A DNA stretch of 5,753 bases from Chloroflexota bacterium (lineage in GTDB: Bacteria > Chloroflexota > UBA6077 > JACCZL01): the NCBI GenBank assembly GCA_020845495.1, contig JADLFM010000148.1:1-5753 (forward strand), written 5' to 3'. Positions 1 through 4,833 of this stretch are shown here, in pieces. The notes beneath the pieces were generated by a model. That model did not search any database and was not told the DNA's origin. It was given only the letters and a program-made list of their open reading frames with translations. Position 1 is the first letter of the stretch; every line of letters begins with the position of its first letter. A program made the translations under genes and the position numbers.

Positions 1-57
1 CCATCTGGTGTGAATGTCCCGCCATTTTTGTCGATGTACGCATCGTTGATCTTGCGC

Positions 58-68
58 TAACATTGTTA
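58..68. promoter_or_regulatory. Short dyad, possible operator, upstream of the first gene
   Basis: The sequence TAACA-T-TGTTA is a perfect inverted repeat of two 5-base arms around one central base. It is AT-rich within otherwise GC-rich DNA and lies about 105 bases upstream of the start codon at 175. Position and symmetry fit a small repressor or activator site for the downstream gene, but dyads this short also occur by chance. No convincing -35/-10 pair could be fixed nearby; a weak candidate is TTGCGC at 52-57 with TATCGT at 76-81. Confidence 0.25.
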
Positions 69-174
69 ACGTGGCTATCGTTCTATCAACGACGCCACCA
101 GAGCGGTCGTTCTGCATGGGCAGGATGGCCCGAGCGGTGACCTTCCTTCGTCAGGGGACTACGAGGAGCGTGCC

Positions 175-477
175 ATGCTGCAAGACATGATCGATGGGGC
201 CGTTGAGAGCGTGACGGGGACCTGGGCCATCGGCCTCGTGGCCGTGGCGGCCGGCGCGTGTCTGGTGGCCACGGCCGGCAAGCCCACCGCCAAGCGCGCC
301 ATTAAGGGCTGGTTTGCCAGCCGCGACAAGATGCTTGAGTTGACCCAGTCCGCCCGCAGCGCTTTCGCCGAGGCTAGCGAGAAGATGCAAGACCTGTACG
401 CTGAGGCCCGGGCAGAGGCACGCGGCGAGACGGCCGCCCCTGCGACCGGCACTCCGTCCGCTGTCCCCACCGCCTGA
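175..477 (+). CDS. Small single-helix membrane protein, DUF5132-like, 100 aa
   Basis: The start is the ATG at 175, six bases after a strong GAGGAG ribosome binding site (163-168). Residues about 17-34 (WAIGLVAVAAGACLVATA) form one hydrophobic, alanine- and glycine-rich membrane segment. It is followed by a basic stretch (KPTAKRAIKGW, 36-46), then by an amphipathic, probably coiled helix rich in Ala, Glu and Arg (about 50-84), and a Pro/Thr/Ala-rich tail. The order of hydrophobic segment, GKP.AK.AIKG-like motif and acidic helix recalls DUF5132-type proteins of unknown role; this is from memory and unverified. The basic stretch just after the helix suggests that the C-terminal part is cytoplasmic. 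The gene stands alone and is closed by the terminator at 525-565. No function can be assigned. Confidence 0.75.
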   Translation: MLQDMIDGAVESVTGTWAIGLVAVAAGACLVATAGKPTAKRAIKGWFASRDKMLELTQSARSAFAEASEKMQDLYAEARAEARGETAAPATGTPSAVPTA

Positions 478-498
478 CCAGCGTCTGCACCCTCTGGG

Positions 499-516
499 AG
501 GGCCGCGACCGGCCCT
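499..516 (+). other. Small hairpin ahead of the terminator
   Basis: AGGGCC (499-504) pairs perfectly with GGCCCT (511-516) around a six-base loop. It lies just after the stop codon at 475-477 and about 10 bases before the main terminator stem. It may add to 3'-end stability of the upstream transcript. It has no T tract of its own. Confidence 0.35.
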
Positions 517-524
517 GAGAGTCC

Positions 525-565
525 GCCCCTGCTCCCGGCGCTGGGAGCAGGGGCCTTTCCGTTTT
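525..565 (+). terminator. Rho-independent terminator
   Basis: GCCCCTGCTCCC (525-536) is perfectly complementary to GGGAGCAGGGGC (543-554), giving a 12-base-pair stem with a six-base loop. It is followed by CCTTTCCGTTTT (555-565 region), a T-rich tail. It ends the transcript of the small membrane-protein gene and separates it from the ParB-like gene, which must therefore have its own promoter between about 566 and 702. Confidence 0.9.
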
Positions 566-718
566 CTGATGCATTCTGTCGAGCAGTCTTCGCGTTCGCA
601 CCGCACAGTGGCATCCGTGACGGCGCTGTATCGGACTGGTGCGCCGCCGTAACTTTCCCGCCTCACGGCGGCTGCTAGACTCGGGCCACCCCAGCCTGAA
701 GCAGGAGGACCGAGAGAC

Positions 719-1705
719 GTGCCGGACCTCGAGCTGAAGCAAATTCAGCCAAACAAGCTCAACCCCCGCCTTCGATTCTCGAAGAGCGGCCTGGACGATC
801 TGGCCGCAAGCATCAAGCAGTACGGCATTCTCGAACCGATCATCGTGCGGCCGGTGAACGGGCATTTCGAGGTGGTCGTGGGCGAACGCCGATACCGCGC
901 CGCGCAGCAGGCCGGTCTCGACGAGGTGCCGGTCATCGTCCGCGAGTATTCGGACGACGAGGTGATGGAGATCAACCTCGTCGAGAATGTTCAGCGCGAG
1001 GATCTGTCTGCCGTCGAGAAGGCGAAGCTCTGTCAGGAGCTGCGCTCTCGTTACCCGGACAAGTACATCGGGTGGGACATCATCGCCACGCGGATCGGCG
1101 TCGAAGTCGACACCGTGCGAGCCTGGGTCCGGACGCTCAACCTTCCGGAGGAGATCCAGGAAAAGATCGCCGCGCGTGAGTTGAAGCGCGTGCCCGAGGG
1201 CAAAATCGACTACCGTACCGCCCTCGACATCGCGGAGAAGATCAAGGATCCCGAGCGCGCCGTCGAAGTGGCGACCCAGTTGGCCGAGGAGCGGATGCCG
1301 CGCGAGGTCGCCCGGGAGGTGATCCGTCGGGCGGCCACGGAGGGTCCGACGCCGATCCCGCAGATCGTGCAGGAGTCCGTCAGCAAGCCGCGCGCCTCAC
1401 TGGCGTTCACCCACCGCCACTACCAGGCCGTCGTCAGTGGCGAGAAGCAGCAGACGACTCGCCGCCGCGTCGATCCGAACATCGAGGCTGGCTCCATCGT
1501 GCGCGCGGATGTCATCCAGTTCGCCGATCTGGAGATCACCGACGTGATCCGCAAGCGGCTGGGCGAGATGACCGAGGACGACGCGCGGCAGGAAGGCGAC
1601 TACACGCTCGAGGAGTTCAGGGATCTCTGGCAGCGCAGCTACGGCGCCTGGAACCCTGACGAACTGGTAACCATCATCCGGTTCCAACTGGCGCGCGTGC
1701 TTTAG
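719..1705 (+). CDS. ParB-like DNA-binding CTPase-type protein fused to a C-terminal ASCH domain, 328 aa
   Basis: The start is the GTG at 719, ten bases after AGGAGG (703-708); a weak -10-like TAGACT lies at 676-681. Residues about 3-105 are a ParB N-terminal domain. They carry the GERRYRAA box (55-62), the core of the CTP-binding arginine patch, and ENVQREDL (89-96) followed by the S.VE.AK pattern. Residues about 118-140 are the helix-turn-helix (IIATRIGVEVDTVRAWVRTL), followed by the helical ParB linker up to about 206. The C-terminal ParB dimerisation domain is absent. In its place, residues about 226-328 form an ASCH domain: the SGEKQQTTRR motif (240-249), then a strand-rich core, a 'RKRLGEMTEDDARQEG' segment (278-293) and a closing beta strand. 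ASCH domains share the PUA-like fold and are thought to bind RNA or modified nucleic acid. No ParA partner is present. DNA binding is well supported; a role in partition, regulation or nucleic-acid sensing is inference. Confidence 0.93.
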   Translation: MPDLELKQIQPNKLNPRLRFSKSGLDDLAASIKQYGILEPIIVRPVNGHFEVVVGERRYRAAQQAGLDEVPVIVREYSDDEVMEINLVENVQREDLSAVEKAKLCQELRSRYPDKYIGWDIIATRIGVEVDTVRAWVRTLNLPEEIQEKIAARELKRVPEGKIDYRTALDIAEKIKDPERAVEVATQLAEERMPREVAREVIRRAATEGPTPIPQIVQESVSKPRASLAFTHRHYQAVVSGEKQQTTRRRVDPNIEAGSIVRADVIQFADLEITDVIRKRLGEMTEDDARQEGDYTLEEFRDLWQRSYGAWNPDELVTIIRFQLARVL

Positions 1706-1747
1706 CACGAGCGGCGTCTGTCCAGACCAGATGCGGCCACACGAGGA

Positions 1748-1784
1748 CTATCAGGGGACGGAGCGCTGCTCCGCCCCCTGATAG
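1748..1784. repeat. Long hairpin downstream of the ParB-ASCH gene (17-bp stem)
   Basis: CTATCAGGGG (1748-1757) pairs with CCCCTGATAG (1775-1784). The inner arms ACGGAGC (1758-1764) and GCTCCGC (1768-1774) continue the stem with a single A/C mismatch and leave a three-base GCT loop. It begins 43 bases after the stop codon at 1705. There is no T tract on either side, so it is not a classical intrinsic terminator, although it could still block exonucleases or polymerase. Because transposase remains begin about 70 bases on, it could also be a relic of an insertion-sequence end. Confidence 0.7.
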
Positions 1785-1800
1785 CAGTACCCTCCGGAGT

Positions 1801-1820
1801 GGAGCACCGGTTGGTGCTCC
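1801..1820. repeat. Second hairpin, 8-bp perfect stem
   Basis: GGAGCACC (1801-1808) and GGTGCTCC (1813-1820) form a perfect stem with a GGTT loop. It follows the long hairpin by 16 bases and precedes a third, shorter inverted repeat. Confidence 0.6.
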
Positions 1821-1822
1821 GG

Positions 1823-1836
1823 CCGGGCCCGCCCGG
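1823..1836. repeat. Third short inverted repeat
   Basis: CCGGGC (1823-1828) and GCCCGG (1831-1836) are complementary around two bases. On its own this is unremarkable in GC-rich DNA. It is listed because it is the third dyad in a row between the ParB-ASCH stop and the transposase remains. Confidence 0.35.
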
Positions 1837-1853
1837 GTGACGCCTTCCCCCCC

Positions 1854-2341
1854 TGGCTCCACGAGTGGGAAGAGGCCGGGGTCTGGCACCGACTCCACCA
1901 GGTCCTGCTGGAGCAGTTGGAAGCCGCAGAACGGATCGACTGGAGCCGTGCGAGCCTTGACAGTGCCAGCGTGCCGGCAAAAAGGGGGGCGACAACGTCG
2001 GGCCGAACCCGACTGACCGGGGCAAGCCGGGCTCGAAACGGCACGTTCTGGTGGACCGGCGCGGGATCCCGCTGACCGTCTTTCTCACCACTGCGAACGT
2101 GCCGCCAGACGGCACGGTCTTCGAGCAGGTGCTCGAAGGCATGGAGCCGATCAAGCGCCCCGGCGCCGGTCGCCCCCGCAGCCGTCCCGACAAGCTCCAC
2201 GCCGACAAAGCGTACGATTGGAAACGGTGCCGTGCCTACCTCCGGCGGCGGGGGATCGGCTGCCGGATCGCTCGCAAGGGCATCGAGTCCAGCGAGAAGC
2301 TCGGTCGCCATCGCTGGGTCGTTGAGCGAACCCTCGGCTGG
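1854..2341 (+). pseudogene. IS5-type DDE transposase, internal fragment with a frame break
   Basis: Reading from 1854 gives WLHEWEEAGVWHRLH, then IDWSRASLDSASVPAKRG with the first catalytic Asp (LDSASV). At the run A5G6 (1979-1989) the reading frame moves back by one base. It continues as [48 protein letters not shown] (second Asp) and [13 protein letters not shown] (catalytic Glu). This is the typical order of an IS5-family transposase. The N-terminal part (roughly 70 residues, with the RTG.PW-type segment) and the C-terminal part (roughly 45 residues, RYERR-type) are missing, so the element is dead. The frame change could be a lost base or a trace of programmed frameshifting, which some IS5 relatives use; here it no longer matters. 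The open frame continues to 2530, but the residues after 2341 are not transposase. Confidence 0.85.
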
Positions 2342-2408
2342 CCTCAGCATGTGCACACCGCAGCCGCAGACCGCGTGTCGCCGGCCGACCGCCTGGCGGT
2401 GGCCCCTC

Positions 2409-2729
2409 GGGGAAGAGCCTGCGCGTGCGGGTGGCCTCAGCGACCCGGCCAATCGCCAGGGTGTGCGCGGCCAGGCGTGGGCCGACGTCGCGCTCGCCCG
2501 ACAGCCGCCACACGTCGTCGAACGCCCTGAGCATCGTCTGGCCCAGGCAGGCGTTGACCTCCTCAGGTGTCCAGACGAGCACCCCGCGATTCTGGGTCCA
2601 CTCGAAGTAGCTCACCATCACCCCGACGGCGTTGCAGAAGATGTCCGGAATCATCACGACGCCGCGCTCCCGCAGCGCCGGATCGGCCTCGGGAAGCGTC
2701 GGCCCGTTGGCGGCCTCCGCATGTTGACG
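2409..2729 (-). pseudogene. Glutamate dehydrogenase (Glu/Leu/Phe/Val family), C-terminal fragment
   Basis: Read on the minus strand, the frame gives [13 protein letters not shown] (2720-2682), then [46 protein letters not shown] and finally [21 protein letters not shown], ending near 2409. These are the last 105 or so residues of a hexameric NAD(P)-dependent glutamate dehydrogenase, which interconverts glutamate and 2-oxoglutarate with ammonia. The catalytic and most nucleotide-binding parts (about 310 N-terminal residues) are absent, and upstream of the AEAANGPT motif the reading becomes unconvincing. The usual NAGGV is NAVGV. No stop codon follows the normal LFP end, and the frame runs on into the neighbouring transposase remnant. 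There is no start codon or ribosome site, so this is a dead fragment. Confidence 0.85.
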
Positions 2730-2769
2730 GCCCGCGCCGAAGAGCCGCGCCGCATCGTTCCTGTCCGCT

Positions 2770-3052
2770 GACCTGGAGGTCGATTTCGCAGCCTCGGGAA
2801 GCCCGACTGCGCGGCGAACGACTGGAGTTGACGCCGACCGAGTACAAGCTGCTCTACCATCTCGTCCGCAACGCCGGCCGCGTCCTCACGCACGGCACAC
2901 TGTTCGCCAAGGTGTGGGGACGCGACTACGTTGACGAGGTGGACTACATCCGCGTGTACGTCCGCCGCTTGCGGGACACGTTAGGCGACGACCCCGAGCG
3001 GCCGCGTTACATTCGCACTGAGCGCGGTCTTGGTTACCGCTTCTTGAGGTAG
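2770..3052 (+). pseudogene. OmpR/PhoB-type response regulator, DNA-binding domain only, frameshifted
   Basis: The sequence from 2770 reads DLEVDFAA. One extra base near 2794 then moves the frame to [20 protein letters not shown], which continues through [38 protein letters not shown] and [14 protein letters not shown] to a TAG stop at 3050-3052. This is a complete winged-helix effector domain: LTPTEYKLL is helix 1, the [12 protein letters not shown] segment is the recognition helix, and [10 protein letters not shown] is the wing. It resembles KdpE-like regulators. The receiver domain with its phosphorylatable Asp is missing, no start codon with a ribosome site precedes it, and the frame break lies inside the first strand. 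It abuts the glutamate dehydrogenase fragment and its last 72 bases overlap, tail to tail, the PRC-BON gene. A read error could explain the single-base shift but not the missing receiver. Confidence 0.85.
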
Positions 3053-3907
3053 GTCTTGCGCGGGTCGCCTCGGGATTTCCTCGCGCCGACGTTCAGCCGC
3101 AGCCGGCAGATCAGGCGACACAAGGACGGCGGGCTGAATTTCGGATTGGCGGAGAGCTTGTGCAGCAGCCGAGAGCGCCTCGAAGGTTCGAAGCTCGTTG
3201 CGTACACCGAGCACCCCCCTCACACCACGAACGAGTCCGTCGATTGCCAGGCGTGACTGCTCCGTCCTGGTCTTGCCGCCCAGCTCGACGACACCATTAC
3301 GGGTCCGTGCTCTAACGTACCGCAGGTCTGCCAGATGGACGTCGGAGCGATACCAGAGCAGGCTCGAGACGGCATCGGTGATCTCATCGTCGGGGCGATA
3401 CGCCGGTTGTTGATCCAGTGCGGGGCTGCCCGCTTCGAGCACGATCGGATCGTCTGTGATCTCCCGAACCCAGGCTATCGGCACAATGACTTCTCGGCCT
3501 GGCAACCCGCCGCGACGGACGACCAGATGCGTCACCTGGTCTGACTGCGGATCGACGAACACGAGGACGAGTTGCCCGACCTCACCATCGCGACAGGTCA
3601 CCCTCTGGCCGGCCTGAATACGCCGCTCTTGGGGTATCGGTGACCGGACGGAGTCACGGGAATGCAGATCGGCCAGGTGGTTGACTTGCGCCGCAGTCAG
3701 CCAGACATGGACTCGGCTGTCTTCGGTCCGAACGACGGTCTCGATTGGAACTGTGACGCCACGATCGAACAACGGGCCGTCGGAAAGCACGAACCCGCTG
3801 ATCTGACCGCTGCCAGGAGTTGCAAGCAGCGCTTCGATCCAGCCCAGGCTGTCATCGGCGCCGACCACGAGCGCACCGGGTCGGAGCACAAAACGTTCGT
3901 TGGACAC
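2981..3907 (-). CDS. Two PRC-barrel domains plus a BON domain, 308 aa
   Basis: The start is a GTG at 3907, chosen because GGAGGT lies four bases upstream (3917-3912) and homology begins at once. An in-frame ATG at 3997 would add 30 residues without domain character. Residues about 8-70 are a first PRC-barrel ([20 protein letters not shown] through VHVWLTA). Residues about 93-157 are a second ([18 protein letters not shown] through [11 protein letters not shown]). Residues about 174-240 are a BON domain (DDEITDAV, then [15 protein letters not shown] and [12 protein letters not shown]). PRC-barrels mediate protein or RNA contacts and BON domains often bind membranes or ligands; this combination is typical of stress- or envelope-associated proteins of unknown detail. 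There is no signal peptide or membrane helix, so it is probably cytoplasmic. The last 23 or so residues are read antisense through the response-regulator remnant, so the tail may be acquired. It may be cotranscribed with the 69-residue gene 114 bases upstream. Confidence 0.88.
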   Translation of the reverse strand: MSNERFVLRPGALVVGADDSLGWIEALLATPGSGQISGFVLSDGPLFDRGVTVPIETVVRTEDSRVHVWLTAAQVNHLADLHSRDSVRSPIPQERRIQAGQRVTCRDGEVGQLVLVFVDPQSDQVTHLVVRRGGLPGREVIVPIAWVREITDDPIVLEAGSPALDQQPAYRPDDEITDAVSSLLWYRSDVHLADLRYVRARTRNGVVELGGKTRTEQSRLAIDGLVRGVRGVLGVRNELRTFEALSAAAQALRQSEIQPAVLVSPDLPAAAERRREEIPRRPAQDLPQEAVTKTALSANVTRPLGVVA

Positions 3908-3911
3908 CCTT

Positions 3912-3917
3912 ACCTCC
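3912..3917 (-). promoter_or_regulatory. Ribosome binding site fixing the PRC-BON start
   Basis: GGAGGT on the minus strand sits four bases before the GTG at 3907. It selects this start over the upstream in-frame ATG at 3997. Confidence 0.75.
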
Positions 3918-4021
3918 AGCAGTACATTCGAGGGACCGTCCCCTGATCGGGCCGGACCCGAACGCCGAGGACTCCCGCATTGGGAGGTCACCCCCACCCA
4001 CGACGGATGAGCATGACGTCG

Positions 4022-4231
4022 TCATAGTCCGATGCCAGCCAGATAGGCCCCTCCGGCACAGGCCGCCAGAATCGCCAGTGCAGGCCAGAACAGACCTCCG
4101 CCACGGAAGACCGTCCGGCCTTGGAGATGGAGGGACGATGATCCGCGAGGCGACCGGGCCGGGCCATTGGCCGCTGCGGTTGACCTCGCCAGGCGACGCC
4201 TGGCCATGATCGGCACGGCGAAGAGCAGCAC
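4022..4231 (-). CDS. Possible small protein with a C-terminal membrane helix, 69 aa
   Basis: A GTG at 4231 follows GGAGGT (4243-4238) by six bases. An ATG nine codons into the frame (4207) is an alternative, and the same frame is open up to an ATG at 4393 (123 residues) without a good ribosome site. The predicted protein has a basic N-terminal part (MARRRLARS, residues 9-17), a Ser/Gly/Arg-rich middle and a hydrophobic segment near the end (LFWPALAILAACAGGAYLAGIGL, from about residue 47). It would be a tail-anchored-like small membrane protein. It lies upstream of and parallel to the PRC-BON gene. No family is recognised, and the 17-base palindrome at 4188-4204 lies inside it. Coding status is uncertain: the support is the ribosome site and the plausible helix. 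Confidence 0.4.
   Translation of the reverse strand: MLLFAVPIMARRRLARSTAAANGPARSPRGSSSLHLQGRTVFRGGGLFWPALAILAACAGGAYLAGIGL
4188..4204. repeat. 17-base palindrome
   Basis: GCCAGGCG-A-CGCCTGGC has two perfect eight-base arms around one base. It overlaps codons near the N-terminus of the possible 69-residue protein. A second dyad, GGCCA-T-TGGCC, lies 15 bases away at 4162-4172. These could be protein-binding sites or RNA hairpins, or simply products of high GC content. Confidence 0.45.
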
Positions 4232-4833
4232 CTGACCACCTCCCCAGTCCCACGGAAACTTCAGGTCTTCGCGTGGAGCCGCGACCAGAGATCGATCACA
4301 CCAACACGCCTGTCGGGGTACATCGTCGTACCAGCGCAGTGGATCGTGTCGGCGGGTCATCTGCGGTCGCGGCGCCGACCGCAACCTCAGCATGTGGCCC
4401 GCCAGTTGCGGGCGCGATAGCCGTGCATCAATGGCACGTCAACGTTGCCTGAGGACGCTCGGCTCTGGTGGAACGTGACCAGTCCTCACGAACGCGTCAA
4501 CGTCGTCGCTGGCGACCGCGCATCGCTCTTCCAGCACCAGCGCGGCACTTGGCGATTCCAGCCATGTCGGTTGCAGCGCAGCGACCGCCCCAAGCAGGAT
4601 GTTGAGATTGCGTTGATGTGTCGCAATCCTCTTCGTAACGTATTGCGGCGAAACTCCTGCTGGTGGATCCACCGGGTCTCGTGTTGGCCCCGGTCGCAGT
4701 CCCGCGACCAGTCTCGTCCCGGACTGTCAGCGGCCGGCTGAGCCGCACCGACCTGACTCCGGAACTGCCTCGGGCCGATGCCACCCATCACATCTCAGGC
4801 TGGAGGTTCTCCACCCTGACAGGGAGCACTGGT
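4232..4833. other. About 600 bases without a convincing gene
   Basis: No frame here shows a recognised domain. The best candidate is a 77-residue minus-strand frame (GTG at 4672 to a stop at 4439). It has ordinary-looking composition (for example LNILLGAVAAL) but no clear ribosome site and no family; I give it about 20 percent. The stretch holds several short dyads: GTCGC-TG-GCGAC (4505-4516), the GATTGCG/CGCAATC pair (4606-4628) and the BamHI-centred palindrome GGTGGATCCACC (4662-4673). It lies between divergent genes (minus at 4231, plus at 4834), so both promoters should be within it, but no consensus -35/-10 pair stood out. Confidence 0.5.
4604..4629. repeat. Inverted repeat in the intergenic region
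   Basis: GATTGCG (4606-4612) and CGCAATC (4622-4628) form a perfect seven-base-pair stem with a nine-base loop. Allowing one bulged base extends the pairing outward by two more pairs. There is no T tract. It could be an operator-like dyad for the divergent genes or a structural element. Confidence 0.35.

Larger units (their letters stand above)
1748..2341 (+). mobile_element. Remnant of an IS5-family insertion sequence
   Basis: The extent is set by the long hairpin on the left and the loss of transposase homology on the right. Only the transposase core identifies it. No matching pair of terminal inverted repeats or target-site duplication was found, as expected for an element that has lost at least its right end. 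The left limit is a guess: the hairpin may belong to the ParB-ASCH gene instead. Confidence 0.55.

Noticed and set aside
1..63. Possible start of a minus-strand gene running off the left edge (ATG at 43 or at 63)
   Set aside because: Only 14 to 21 codons are visible, no clear ribosome site precedes either start, and no family can be judged.
151..865. Long minus-strand open frames (151-666, 159-614 and 374-865)
   Set aside because: They are antisense to the well-supported small membrane-protein gene, its terminator and the start of the ParB-ASCH gene. They are rich in Arg, Gly and Ala, lack domains, and are typical shadows in GC-rich DNA.
1696..1709. Dyad CGTGCTTTAGCACG spanning the stop of the ParB-ASCH gene
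   Set aside because: The loop is too small and there is no T tract, so it is not a terminator. It is short enough to be chance.
1702..2452. Minus-strand open frames opposite the transposase remains
   Set aside because: The plus strand carries clear transposase motifs in this stretch. The minus frames show only low-complexity Arg/Pro/Gly sequence and no recognisable domain.
1750..3946. Repeat ATCAGGGGACGG at about 1750-1761 (+) and again at 3946-3935 (-)
   Set aside because: A 12-base match between two places on either strand is expected by chance about once or twice in a window this size, and the flanks do not match, so it is not evidence for insertion-sequence ends.
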